NCBI GenBank assembly: GCA_028284905.1
Contig: JANQQU010000062.1
Coordinates: 1-64,000, forward strand
Reading direction: 5' to 3'
DNA from: Calditrichia bacterium
GTDB lineage: Bacteria; Calditrichota; Calditrichia; RBG-13-44-9; J075
Length of the DNA stretch: 64,000 nucleotides
Shown: positions 52,271-62,000 of the stretch, piece after piece
Layout: each line of letters begins with the position of its first letter
How positions within the stretch are numbered: position 1 is the stretch's first letter
Notes under the pieces: model-generated
Told to the model about the DNA's origin: nothing
Databases searched by the model: none
Seen by the model: only the letters and a program-made list of their open reading frames with translations
Program-made: the position numbers and the translations under genes

Positions 52271-55048
52271 ATGAAGCACCATTTAATCTACAAATTGCTA
52301 TTCTGGTTGATGGCGGGAAGCTATTTGTTGTTCGCCAGTCCCGGTGAGAATGATCGGGATATCGATATTGCTTATGAGAAATTTGTTCTGGATAACGGTC
52401 TTACTTTAATCGTGCATGAAGACCGGAAAGCGCCGATTGTCGCTGTAAATTTATGGTATCATGTCGGTTCCAAAAACGAGAAGCCCGGTAAGAGTGGTTT
52501 TGCCCATTTGTTTGAACATTTGATGTTCAATGGCAGTGAACATTTCAACCAGGATTATTTCGAAATGACTGAACGCATTGGTGCAACAGACATCAATGGC
52601 ACTACGAACAATGACCGAACCAACTATTTTCAAAACGTGCCGACTTCTGCATTGGACATTATTCTTTGGCTGGAATCCGACCGGATGGGGCACTTGCTTG
52701 GTGTTGTGACCGAGGAAAAGCTTGACATTCAAAGAGGGGTTGTACAGAATGAAAAGCGCCAATACGAGAACCAGCCGTATGGTATTGCCTACGAAATGAC
52801 GACCTTTAGCACCTGGCCGAAGCATCATCCTTATTCCTGGACGATCATCGGCTCCATGGATGATTTAAATGCTGCCAGTATGGAAGATGTGCAGGATTGG
52901 TTCAAAACCTACTATGGCGCGGCGAATGCGGTAATGGTTGTTGCCGGTGATATTTCCCCCAAAGACGCCCTTGAAAAAGTTAAGAATTATTTTGGACATA
53001 TTCCTTCCGGTCCGCCTGTTGCCCGGCACAGTAAATGGGTGCCTCAGTTGGATGGAGAACAACGGCAAATTGCCGAGGACCGGGTTTCGGCCAGCAGGAT
53101 TTATAAAGTCTGGAATGTGCCGGAATGGGGCAATCAGGAACTGGCATATTTGAAAGTCGCCGAAGATATTCTCGGGGGCGGAAAAACCGCCCGACTGAAC
53201 AAGCGTTTGGTTTATGATGATCAAACTGCCTCCGGCGTTTCTGTTTATACAGATGTTCGGGAAATCGCCAGCCAGTTTGCGATTGAAGTAACTGCCAAGC
53301 CCGGACAAGATCTTGACGCGATTGAAAAAGCGATTGATGAAGAGCTGGCGCGATTCCTCGCCGAAGGACCGACGGAGAAAGAGCTTCAGCAGATGAAAAC
53401 GTTGTACCGTGCTGGCTTTGTGCGGGGTATTGAGCGCATTGGTGGTTTCGGTGGAAAATCCGATATCCTCGCAATGAGCGAAACCTATGGCGGTAGCCCC
53501 GATGCTTATAAGAAATCCATGCAGTGGATTGCAGATGCCAGTGCCGAGCAGGTGAAAGCGGCAGCAGCCAAATGGCTGAATGAGAATCGTTATGTTTTAG
53601 AAATACATCCTTTCCCGGAGTATAAAACCAGCGAACCGGGCATTGAGCGTATTGCTGATCAACCGCCGGCAGAGGGAGATTATCCGGATGTAAAGTTCCC
53701 GGAAATCCAGCGAGCGACGCTGTCGAATGGCTTAAAAGTAGTGCTTGCTGAACGGAGCAGTGTCCCTATTGTAGATTTTAGCCTGCAGTTGGACGCCGGC
53801 TACGCTGCCGATCAATTCGGTATTCCCGGCACAGCAAAAATGACAATGAGCATGCTGGACGAAGGCACTAAGAAGAAGAGTGCCCTGGAGATAAGTGAAG
53901 CGTTGTCGCTGCTCGGTGCAAATTTGGGAACCGGTGCTAACCTGGACATGAGTTACGTAAATCTTTCGGCGCTAAAGAGCAACCTGGAACCTTCACTGGA
54001 TATTTTTGCGGATGTTATCCTCAATCCGGCTTTTCCGGAAAAAGATTTGGAGCGTTTGCGTAAACAGCGTCTTGCCGGCATTCAGCAGGAAAAATCATCG
54101 CCTGTGTCCATGGCGCTGCGGGTCTTGCCGAAATATATCTATGGCGAAGGCCATGCTTACAGCAATCCATTGACCGGTTCCGGAGACGAAGCGTCCAACA
54201 AGTCGTTGCGCCGTCAGGATCTGGAAAAGTTCCACAATACCTGGTTTAAGCCGAATAATGCCACCATGGTGGTTACCGGTGACATCGATCTGAAGACTAC
54301 GGTTGCTTTACTGGAAGATCGTTTTAAAAAATGGAAAGAGGGCACTGTCCCGACGAAGAATATCGGCGTGGTTCAACCTAAGGATAATTCAATTGTCCTG
54401 ATCATGGATAAACCTGGCGCACTGCAGTCATTAATCCTTTCCGGACAAATCGCCCCGCCGAAAGCGAATGATCAGGAAATTGCCATTGAAGCGATGAACA
54501 ATGTCGTTGGCGGACAATTTACCTCTCGAATGAACATGAACTTACGTGAAGACAAACACTGGGCTTATGGCGCCTATACTTTCGTTTATGATGCAAAAGG
54601 GCAGCGCCCGTTTATGGTTTATGCGCCGGTGCAGACAGACAAAACTGCGCCTTCACTGCAGGAGTTGAGCAAAGAACTGACCGACTTTCTCGGGCAGCGC
54701 CCAGCCACGGCGGACGAGCTGGAAAAGGTGCAAAAAACCATGACACTGGCACTGCCGGGTGTTTGGGAAACCAATGCCGCTGTTAGTGGCTCACTGAAAG
54801 AGATGATCCGTTTCGGATATGCAGATGATTACTTTCAGACCTACGCCAGTAATGTCAACGGATTAGACCTTGCGCAAATCAAGCGTGCAGCAGAAACGGT
54901 GATTACGCCAGACAAGATGGTATGGCTGATTGTCGGCGACCGCGAGAAGATTCTCGACGAGGTGAAAGCGCTAAACCTTGGCAAAATTCACCTTGTCGAT
55001 GCTGATGGCAATCTTTTGGATGGCGAGGAAGATTTAACGAAGCGTTAA
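52271..55048 (+). CDS. M16-family zinc metallopeptidase, two-domain, exported
   Basis: This protein of about 925 residues has a signal peptide (KLLFWLMAGSYLLFA) and two homologous M16 halves. The N-terminal half has the inverted zinc motif HLFEH (His79, Glu82, His83) and the third ligand in VVQNEKRQ (Glu161). The C-terminal half (after about 480) retains the fold but lacks HxxEH and contributes the R/Y-type substrate pocket. Such pitrilysin-like enzymes degrade short peptides in the periplasm. The ATG at 52271 is six bases after AAGGAG. It is divergent from the sigma operon, so the spacer may hold a target promoter of that sigma factor. Confidence 0.94.
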   Translation: MKHHLIYKLLFWLMAGSYLLFASPGENDRDIDIAYEKFVLDNGLTLIVHEDRKAPIVAVNLWYHVGSKNEKPGKSGFAHLFEHLMFNGSEHFNQDYFEMTERIGATDINGTTNNDRTNYFQNVPTSALDIILWLESDRMGHLLGVVTEEKLDIQRGVVQNEKRQYENQPYGIAYEMTTFSTWPKHHPYSWTIIGSMDDLNAASMEDVQDWFKTYYGAANAVMVVAGDISPKDALEKVKNYFGHIPSGPPVARHSKWVPQLDGEQRQIAEDRVSASRIYKVWNVPEWGNQELAYLKVAEDILGGGKTARLNKRLVYDDQTASGVSVYTDVREIASQFAIEVTAKPGQDLDAIEKAIDEELARFLAEGPTEKELQQMKTLYRAGFVRGIERIGGFGGKSDILAMSETYGGSPDAYKKSMQWIADASAEQVKAAAAKWLNENRYVLEIHPFPEYKTSEPGIERIADQPPAEGDYPDVKFPEIQRATLSNGLKVVLAERSSVPIVDFSLQLDAGYAADQFGIPGTAKMTMSMLDEGTKKKSALEISEALSLLGANLGTGANLDMSYVNLSALKSNLEPSLDIFADVILNPAFPEKDLERLRKQRLAGIQQEKSSPVSMALRVLPKYIYGEGHAYSNPLTGSGDEASNKSLRRQDLEKFHNTWFKPNNATMVVTGDIDLKTTVALLEDRFKKWKEGTVPTKNIGVVQPKDNSIVLIMDKPGALQSLILSGQIAPPKANDQEIAIEAMNNVVGGQFTSRMNMNLREDKHWAYGAYTFVYDAKGQRPFMVYAPVQTDKTAPSLQELSKELTDFLGQRPATADELEKVQKTMTLALPGVWETNAAVSGSLKEMIRFGYADDYFQTYASNVNGLDLAQIKRAAETVITPDKMVWLIVGDREKILDEVKALNLGKIHLVDADGNLLDGEEDLTKR

Positions 55049-55188
55049 TCCAAACATTCTCAGGATTTGGCTCGGTTGTCCCGGGTCAAGTCCTGTTTAT
55101 TACCTACCGAAGTTTCTCTTCATAACCACGACTGATCCATTGCATTTCCCCGGCTTTCTCTTTACTTTTTGAAAAAAGGAGGATTGTT

Positions 55189-56271
55189 ATGGCAAAAACC
55201 CTGCTAATGATTGGCACACAAAAAGGTGTTTTCTTCCTGCATTCTGATGAAAAGCGCGAATCATGGTCTTTGGAAGGTCCTATCCTGAAAGGCTGGAAGA
55301 TACAGGATGTTCAACTGGATCAACGTAGCAAGGCGCGGATGTATGCAGCCGTAGGGCATTTTGTCTATGGCCAGACAATTCAGATCTCCGATGACCTCGG
55401 AAAAACCTGGCAGCAGGTCGAACGTGGACCGCGCTATGCAGAGGATGCAGGTAGCGAACTGAAGGATGTTTGGTGTGTGGTGCCTGGTCGCGCAAGTGAA
55501 CCTGATACTGTTTATGCCGGCGTTGCAGAAGCGGGGCTTTTTGTAAGTCATGACCGCGGTTTAAGCTGGAGCGAAATGACCGGCGTTTCCCAGCATCTCA
55601 GCCGGGAAGAATGGATTGGCGGCCTCGGAGGACTTTGTTGCCATACAATTATTCCGCACCCGGACAATCCCCAACGCCTTTGGGTAGCGATCTCTGCAGT
55701 TGGTGTACTTCGCTCGGACGACGGGGGTGAAACTTTCCATGTTAAAAATGATGGATTGATTAAGGTCATAGAAGGGAAAACTCACAAGGACATTGGCTCT
55801 TGTGTACACAGGATGGTAATCGACCCACAAAACCCCGATCGTTTATTCCAGCAAAATCACCGCGGTGTTTATCGAAGTGACGACGGCGGGGATAGCTGGC
55901 AGACGATTGAATCCGGCTTGCCGGGCACATTCGGTTTTCCAATCGTTGTGAATCCGCAGCAACCGGACACCCTCTTTACCATTCCCCAGGAAAGTGATGA
56001 GTTTCGTATGGCAAAGGACGGCGTTCTCTCCGTTTATCGCACTACCGATGGAGGTGCTTCCTGGTCGCCCAGTCGAAAAGGCTTACCGGACAATTGCTAT
56101 GTGGGCGTATTGCGACAGGCGATGACAGTCGACAGCTATCCGGATTGCGGTGTTTACTTTGGCACGTCCGGAGGGCAAATTTATTATAGTCGTAACAATG
56201 GTGAGTCCTGGGAGACAATGCCTTGCAATTTACCGCGAATTTCCAGTTTGTCTGTTGCAATTATTGAATAG
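55189..56271 (+). CDS. BNR/Asp-box beta-propeller protein (sialidase/sortilin-like fold)
   Basis: This 360-residue protein has repeated Asp-box (BNR) motifs of the S-x-D-x-G-x-T/S-W type: SDDLGKTW, SHDRGLSW, SDDGGETF, SDDGGDSW, TDGGASW and RNNGESW. They indicate a six- or seven-bladed propeller. There is no signal peptide, so it is probably cytosolic, unlike true sialidases. The motif alone does not imply glycosidase activity. The start MAKTLLMIGTQKGVFFL follows AAAAGGAGG. It is ten bases upstream of a MoaD/ThiS-like gene, and the close pairing suggests a shared function. Confidence 0.86.
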   Translation: MAKTLLMIGTQKGVFFLHSDEKRESWSLEGPILKGWKIQDVQLDQRSKARMYAAVGHFVYGQTIQISDDLGKTWQQVERGPRYAEDAGSELKDVWCVVPGRASEPDTVYAGVAEAGLFVSHDRGLSWSEMTGVSQHLSREEWIGGLGGLCCHTIIPHPDNPQRLWVAISAVGVLRSDDGGETFHVKNDGLIKVIEGKTHKDIGSCVHRMVIDPQNPDRLFQQNHRGVYRSDDGGDSWQTIESGLPGTFGFPIVVNPQQPDTLFTIPQESDEFRMAKDGVLSVYRTTDGGASWSPSRKGLPDNCYVGVLRQAMTVDSYPDCGVYFGTSGGQIYYSRNNGESWETMPCNLPRISSLSVAIIE

Positions 56272-56281
56272 GGGAGAGCGC

Positions 56282-56560
56282 ATGCCTGAGTTACCCGTAC
56301 ATATTCCCGGCCTGCTGCGCAACTGCACCGACAATCACGGAACGGTAACAGTGTCCGGAGGAACGTTACAAGGGTGTATTGATGATTTGCTCCATCGCTA
56401 CCCCTTGCTTAAAGTGCACCTGTTTACCGAACAGGGCGCGCAGCGGGAGCATGTCTTGTTTTATTACAATGGCGAGAATACCCGTTGGCTGGATGATTTA
56501 AACATCCCGGTCAAACAAGGAGATGAGATTACGGTTCTGCAAGCAGTGTCCGGGGGCTAA
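56282..56560 (+). CDS. MoaD/ThiS-family sulfur-carrier-like protein
   Basis: This 92-residue ubiquitin-fold protein ends in the Gly-Gly motif (VLQAVSGG), which MoaD/ThiS proteins need for adenylation and thiocarboxylation. The interior LDDLNIPVKQGDEITVLQAVSGG matches the family. It could donate sulfur in molybdopterin, thiamin or amino-acid synthesis. No moaE, thiF or moeB gene is nearby, and the neighbour is a BNR-propeller protein, so the pathway is open. The ATG at 56282 follows GGGGAGAG. Its 3' end overlaps the convergent ABC-permease gene by four bases. Confidence 0.85.
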   Translation: MPELPVHIPGLLRNCTDNHGTVTVSGGTLQGCIDDLLHRYPLLKVHLFTEQGAQREHVLFYYNGENTRWLDDLNIPVKQGDEITVLQAVSGG

Positions 56561-57270
56561 ATAAACTTCTCCCGCCGTTGCAGACGAAAAAGAGCAGCCA
56601 GTATCGCTAAGATGGTTGCGACAACCAAATAGAGACGATTATAAAATATCGTTTCCTGCCAGATCACGTAGTTGTATTCCCGGGGCATATCGTAGGGATT
56701 CAAAAAAACACTCCAAACCGTATCTTCCCAAATCAGGCTGGTAATCCAGACAACAAACATTACCAGCACCATCATCGCGGCGGTGCCGTTGCCACTGCGG
56801 ATCAATGTGGAAAACATAAATCCCAGCGCGCCAACAAAAGCGATCGGGTACATTAGTTCTCCAGCCATTTCGAAGACTTCCACCCGGGCAAACACGACAA
56901 TGGACAACAAACACATCAGTACCAGAATGATATAAACGAGCACAAAAGTGAGCACAAAGCGCACTAGCCAAACTTTGTAGCGGTAATCCGGAATGCCAAA
57001 AAGTAGCTCAAGGGTTCGATTGTCTGCATCGTTTTGGATGCCATACACGCTCGGGTAAAATATCAGGAGAATGCCGGGCAGCAGCAAGAGATAGAAGGCA
57101 TCCTCTTCCGTTGGATATTGACTGGGGTCGAACAAATCCACTACAGCAATAAAGAGGAAAAAAAGCAGGGCGCTTAACAAAAAGTAGATGAATTTGTTCG
57201 CGAAAATAATTTTCAAATTATATCGGACTGCTTGATACAGCAGATATAGTTTACTGTTTAGGCTGCTCAT
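56557..57270 (-). CDS. ABC-2 type permease, partner of the RND-ABC fusion
   Basis: This 237-residue inner-membrane protein has six predicted transmembrane segments in the ABC-2 exporter pattern. The long loop after the second helix contains the QNDADNRTLELLFGIPDYRYKVWLVRF coupling segment seen in gliding/NosY-like permeases. It starts within the last 20 bases of the RND-ABC gene in another frame, so expression is coupled. This makes it the natural membrane partner of the ABC ATPase domain fused to the RND pump. Transported substrate unknown. Confidence 0.85.
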   Translation of the reverse strand: MSSLNSKLYLLYQAVRYNLKIIFANKFIYFLLSALLFFLFIAVVDLFDPSQYPTEEDAFYLLLLPGILLIFYPSVYGIQNDADNRTLELLFGIPDYRYKVWLVRFVLTFVLVYIILVLMCLLSIVVFARVEVFEMAGELMYPIAFVGALGFMFSTLIRSGNGTAAMMVLVMFVVWITSLIWEDTVWSVFLNPYDMPREYNYVIWQETIFYNRLYLVVATILAILAALFRLQRREKFI

Positions 57271-60200
57271 CGTGACGCTTTCCGTTTTTCTTCTCGCTTA
57301 GAAGCCAGAGATAGGCATCTTCTAAAGTTGGCGTAACTTGTTCTGCTGCTGCAACCGGCGGTACCGGCGCCAGACATCTTAACTTGATTTTGTCATCCGC
57401 TTTGCTATGGTGAACGATGTTATACGATTCTCTGGCTGCTTCAAAATCATTCGCCTCAATTAGGAACTGCCAGACTTTGCCGCGGGCAAAATCAGCCATC
57501 TCTTGCGGACGACCGAGGTAGCGCACCTGCCCTTTATTCATTACAGCAACGCGATCGCATGAACTGGCTATATCTTCAATAACGTGGGTAGAGAAAATAA
57601 CAATCCGTTCCCGGCTCAGCTCAACCAGTAAATTACGGAAGCGGATACGCTCTCGTGGATCAAGACCGGCAGTCGGTTCATCCACGACCAGTATTCGCGG
57701 CAGGTGCAGCAGCGTTTGGGCAATACCTACACGCTGTTTCATACCACCGGAAAACGAGCCAATTTTTTCATGCTGTTTTTCCTCCAGATGAACCGCGGAG
57801 AGTACGTAGGCAATGCGCTCCAGCCTGCTCTCCCGTTCGGTCAGCCCTTTCAGAATAGCTTGATAGTTAAGGAATTCGAACGCACTCATATTTTCATATG
57901 TGCCAAAATCCTGGGGAAGATATCCAATCAACCCCTGCAATTCTTCACGCTTTTCCTTTACATCAAATTCATTCATTCGAATAGAACCATAGGTCTGATC
58001 GAGAATGCCGCAGATTGTTCGCATTAAAGTGGTTTTTCCAGCACCATTGGGCCCAAGGAGACCAAACATGCCATTCCCGATTTCCAGCGAGACACCATTC
58101 AATGCAGGGAAAGGCACTTTCTTCTTGCCAATAACCGGCACGGACTGCACCAGGCGATAAAACATCTTTCGAATGCGGGAGAATCGCCCACTGATTCTGT
58201 TAATGTCAACCTGTTTCTGATGCAAGCGATTTGAGGTTGAATAGATGATCAAACCAAAGTACCAGAGGAAAGCCACGATCGACAACATTGTTATGTTGTC
58301 CCACTTGTCCATGAAAATGATCAGAAAAACAAACGGCATTCCCCACAACAGTAATTTGTACGCGGGAATTTTGCGTATCCATCCCAACAAGCGCCCATCA
58401 CCTTTTTCCCGCAAAGGTGCCAGTTCCCGGTAAAGGTGCAGGGTGTAAAAGTAAAATGGATGGGCGAGGACGAACATCCAGAAGCCACTCTTGAGATAGA
58501 AAAAAACAAAGTAGGCGAAAAATCCCCAGAGCATAAAATGCCAGCTTTTGTGGAGCAGGTCCGACCAACGTTCAAAAAGGAAGTGCTTTCCCTCGCGTTC
58601 CTGCATGCGGTCATATTTGCGCCACTCGCGGGTAAACCGACCGGGATAATCGTAAATTTTATGCAGATTTTTGATGGAGATCGTTATCGAATCATTCGGG
58701 TCGATTATTCGACTGGAGGCCTTGCGCAAGCTGTTTAGCACAAAGAAAGTGACTGCCGGAATAACCAGGAGCAACACAAAGAAGTTGATAAATTTCCAGA
58801 CATTGCTGTCAATATTATAATAAATCAGAAAGCTACCGGCAGCCAGTGCGGCGATTTGTAGTAAACGCACAGGCAGGGACAAGCTCGCGAACCAGCTTGT
58901 CAGGCTTTCCAGGCCAGAATATACCGTCGGTATGAGCACCAGCGTAAAAACCGTGCTCATTATCAGTCCCCCAATGACGGTAATTGCAAAGGGTGCGGAA
59001 AGCTGAGTAACATATTCGACCTTTCCCATTGCCAGAGGCATCAGCGCTACGATGGTTGTGATTGCTGTAATTAGGATCGGGCGAAGCCGCGCCTGCCCGG
59101 CGGTAAGCAGCGCTCGTTGAAAACGGAATCCCCGGCGTCGCAGCTGGCCGGCATAATCGATAAGAATAATGCCATTGTTGACGACAATCCCCAACAGAAT
59201 GAGCATACCAATCAATACATTAATATTTAGTAATGCATAGCCGGTAACGAGAATTGCAATCAGTGAACCTATCGCTGCCAACGGAATGGTAAACATGATA
59301 ATCAGCGGATTGAGCAGAGACTCAAAAACAGATGCCAGAATCATATAAACGAGAATGAAGGCAACGGCAAAGGTAAAGAGGAATTCTGCCCAAACGTCGC
59401 TCATCGCATCCCCGGCGTGGCTTACTTCCAGCGCGATGCCGTCAGGGATTTCCATGATCGATATTAGCTGATCCACTTCATCCTGGGCAAGTTCTTCCGC
59501 CCGAAAATCGTCGCGAACTTCCTGCTCAAAGCGATAAGATACTTCCACTTGCCGCTCCTGATTAAGGCGGCTAACCCGGGCATTTCCCTCGCTGTAAGCA
59601 ATGTCACTAATCAAACTCAGGGGCATTTGTCCGCCACCTTCTGTTGGGATTGGCAGACTGCGAAGGTCATCTACGTCGCGTTCTTCATAGCTTTCGTTTT
59701 TAATCTGGATATCATATTCATTTAATCCGTCCCGAAATTTGACGCCTGCGCCGGTTTCCGGTTGAAAAGTATTCAGCTCGGAGCGGATCGTCGCTGGAGA
59801 AATTTGGAATTCACTCAGTAATGTTTCGTTCATGTCCAGATGTAATTCCGGGCGATTTGAGGCTTCATTTACCCAGGCCCAATCAACCGTTGCCAGGCCG
59901 GTTAGCTGCTGTACAATGTCATCAGCAAAAGAGCGCATGAGTTGCAGATCGTCTCCTTTAACCGTGATCTTCTCACTATTGCTGCCGAGCCCCATTAAAC
60001 CGCCAAAGGCATCATCGCCGAATCCGGCGCCACCGCGATTACCGCCACCAAAGCGGCGACTGCTGTTCGGTGGATCAAAGCTGACATCTGCAGCCCGGTA
60101 ATCATTAAGACGAGCGTCCAGTTCCGACTTTATGTCGGCAATGTTACGTGATTTTATCTCCTGGTAATTCTCTTTCAGTTGCAGCGTCAGAATAGCTTCA

Positions 60201-61996
60201 TCCTCAAAGACCTGACTGAGAATTTCCTTAATCTCCTCGATGTCATTTATACCAGCTTCCAACTCCCGCACGGCAATGTCAGTCGTTTCCAGGGAAGCAC
60301 CGGCAGCCATCGTAATGTATAGTGGAATACTGTCAACCGCCGCTTCCTCTTCGTTGAACAAGTTTTGGCCGAGCGTTAACAGTAAGCTGGAGAAAAAGAT
60401 CAGCAGTGTTATAACAACGGTGCGAATTGGGAAGCGCATGGTCGTTTTAAGGATGAGCGTATAAAGTTGCATCATCCGGCTGGTGCTGGCAAAGGTGTAG
60501 AATGGTTTTAGATTGAGTTGTTGCCGGGTCATAAAATAATGGGTAACCATGGGAATCAGCAGCAGCGCTACCGCCAGCGAAACCAGTAAGGTTGAAATGA
60601 TTGAAACGCCAATTTGATAGGCGACAATCGTAACCTGAAGGTTGGTGGAGAAGATGAAGGGAATGAAGACACAAATCGTTGTTAGTGTTGCTGAAACAAT
60701 CGATCGCCAAATTTCCCGTACGCCTTCAGTCGCTGCCATGAGTGGGTCTGCATTGCGCTGCATCAGGCGATAGATGTTCTCGAGAACAACGACGCTATTA
60801 TCCAGCAGCATGCCGACAGCCAGTGCCATCCCAACCAGCGTCAAGCTGTTTATGGAAATATCCGCCATGTAAAACAGATTAAAAGCTGTGAAAATTGATA
60901 TCGGCAGAGAGAGGGCAATGACAAATATTAGCCTGAGGTTTTCCAGGAAAAACCAAAGGATGAGAATCGCTAAAATCCCACCAATGATTGCCAGGCCTAC
61001 CACTAAATCAATATTCTTCTGCAAATCACTGGCGGTGTCGTTCTGAATGACAATTTCGACACCTTCGTCGGCAAGCTCGGAGTTCAAGCGATCAATAACC
61101 GGATAAACGTTTTCTGCCAAATCAAGAATGTTCGCTTCGGAATCACGAATAAGATCCAGCGTTACCGATTCTTTCCCATTGATACGACTGTAAGATTCTG
61201 GCTTTTTTGCACCAACTCTTACTTCGGCAACGTCTTTTAAAAGCACTGGCCCGGCAGGATCGACAACGATATTCTCCAGATCCCAAACGCTGGTATATTC
61301 TCCGGAAACATTGATAAAAAACCGTTTGCTGTTCTCATCCAGGTAACCAACATAGGTTTTGTATTGATTGTAACGGGAGATGATTCCGGCAATCCGGGAT
61401 GGCGTGATATCGAAAGCTTCCGTCGCTTCATTGTTGACGACAACCTCCACGGATCGCTCCCGTCCACCGCTGGTTTGCACACTGGCAATGCCGTCCATCG
61501 ATTCAAAATCCGGGACAACTTCCATGTCGGATATGTAGCGCAAATAATCAACATCATCCGTGCCGCGCACTTGAAGGGTCATAAAACGGTTAACAAGCTG
61601 CTCCGTATCCACTTTGCTTGCGGCAACAAAGTATTCTTCCGGCAGGGAAGACTTCATCGCATCAAGCTTTTCCTGTAAACGGAGATACGCATACTTCATA
61701 TTCGTATTTTGCGAATATGATACGGTAATTACGCCCTGGCGTCGATTCGCGAAGGAACGGATTTCCTCAATGCCTTCGAGGGTACCCACCGCTCCTTCAA
61801 TAGGCACGATGACGTCTCTCTCAATAAATTTGGGATCCGTATCTCGCGCACTGTTTGCCATAACGATCAAATAGGGGAGGGTCGCATCCGGCATTAGCTG
61901 GACCGGCAAGTTCCGGTAAGAGATATAACCGAGCAGCGTTAAGCCAATGAAAAGCATGCTGACGGTAACTTTTCGTTTGATAACAAATTCCAGCAT
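57251..61996 (-). CDS. RND efflux pump fused to an ABC-transporter ATPase domain
   Basis: This is one uninterrupted 1581-residue protein. Residues 1 to about 1030 are a complete RND (AcrB/MdtB-like) permease: first helix RKVTVSMLFIGLTLLGY, periplasmic porter loops, helix 4 GMALAVGMLLDNSVVVLENIY (Asp-Asn instead of Asp-Asp), and the second half to VFTLVLIPTVYSGL. Two more hydrophobic helices follow. ISIKNLHKIYDYPG (about 1105) resembles the first strand of an ABC ATPase. Next come about 190 residues with further hydrophobic helices, then a full ABC core: LLGPNGAGKTT (Lys1321), SFSGGMKQR (Ser1416), ILVVDEPTAGLDP (Glu1440) and FSTHVIED. RND pumps use proton motive force, so an attached ATPase is exceptional. 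It lies between an RND gene and an ABC-2 permease gene. Confidence 0.93.
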   Translation of the reverse strand: MLEFVIKRKVTVSMLFIGLTLLGYISYRNLPVQLMPDATLPYLIVMANSARDTDPKFIERDVIVPIEGAVGTLEGIEEIRSFANRRQGVITVSYSQNTNMKYAYLRLQEKLDAMKSSLPEEYFVAASKVDTEQLVNRFMTLQVRGTDDVDYLRYISDMEVVPDFESMDGIASVQTSGGRERSVEVVVNNEATEAFDITPSRIAGIISRYNQYKTYVGYLDENSKRFFINVSGEYTSVWDLENIVVDPAGPVLLKDVAEVRVGAKKPESYSRINGKESVTLDLIRDSEANILDLAENVYPVIDRLNSELADEGVEIVIQNDTASDLQKNIDLVVGLAIIGGILAILILWFFLENLRLIFVIALSLPISIFTAFNLFYMADISINSLTLVGMALAVGMLLDNSVVVLENIYRLMQRNADPLMAATEGVREIWRSIVSATLTTICVFIPFIFSTNLQVTIVAYQIGVSIISTLLVSLAVALLLIPMVTHYFMTRQQLNLKPFYTFASTSRMMQLYTLILKTTMRFPIRTVVITLLIFFSSLLLTLGQNLFNEEEAAVDSIPLYITMAAGASLETTDIAVRELEAGINDIEEIKEILSQVFEDEAILTLQLKENYQEIKSRNIADIKSELDARLNDYRAADVSFDPPNSSRRFGGGNRGGAGFGDDAFGGLMGLGSNSEKITVKGDDLQLMRSFADDIVQQLTGLATVDWAWVNEASNRPELHLDMNETLLSEFQISPATIRSELNTFQPETGAGVKFRDGLNEYDIQIKNESYEERDVDDLRSLPIPTEGGGQMPLSLISDIAYSEGNARVSRLNQERQVEVSYRFEQEVRDDFRAEELAQDEVDQLISIMEIPDGIALEVSHAGDAMSDVWAEFLFTFAVAFILVYMILASVFESLLNPLIIMFTIPLAAIGSLIAILVTGYALLNINVLIGMLILLGIVVNNGIILIDYAGQLRRRGFRFQRALLTAGQARLRPILITAITTIVALMPLAMGKVEYVTQLSAPFAITVIGGLIMSTVFTLVLIPTVYSGLESLTSWFASLSLPVRLLQIAALAAGSFLIYYNIDSNVWKFINFFVLLLVIPAVTFFVLNSLRKASSRIIDPNDSITISIKNLHKIYDYPGRFTREWRKYDRMQEREGKHFLFERWSDLLHKSWHFMLWGFFAYFVFFYLKSGFWMFVLAHPFYFYTLHLYRELAPLREKGDGRLLGWIRKIPAYKLLLWGMPFVFLIIFMDKWDNITMLSIVAFLWYFGLIIYSTSNRLHQKQVDINRISGRFSRIRKMFYRLVQSVPVIGKKKVPFPALNGVSLEIGNGMFGLLGPNGAGKTTLMRTICGILDQTYGSIRMNEFDVKEKREELQGLIGYLPQDFGTYENMSAFEFLNYQAILKGLTERESRLERIAYVLSAVHLEEKQHEKIGSFSGGMKQRVGIAQTLLHLPRILVVDEPTAGLDPRERIRFRNLLVELSRERIVIFSTHVIEDIASSCDRVAVMNKGQVRYLGRPQEMADFARGKVWQFLIEANDFEAARESYNIVHHSKADDKIKLRCLAPVPPVAAAEQVTPTLEDAYLWLLSEKKNGKRHDEQPKQ

Positions 61997-62000
61997 AAGC

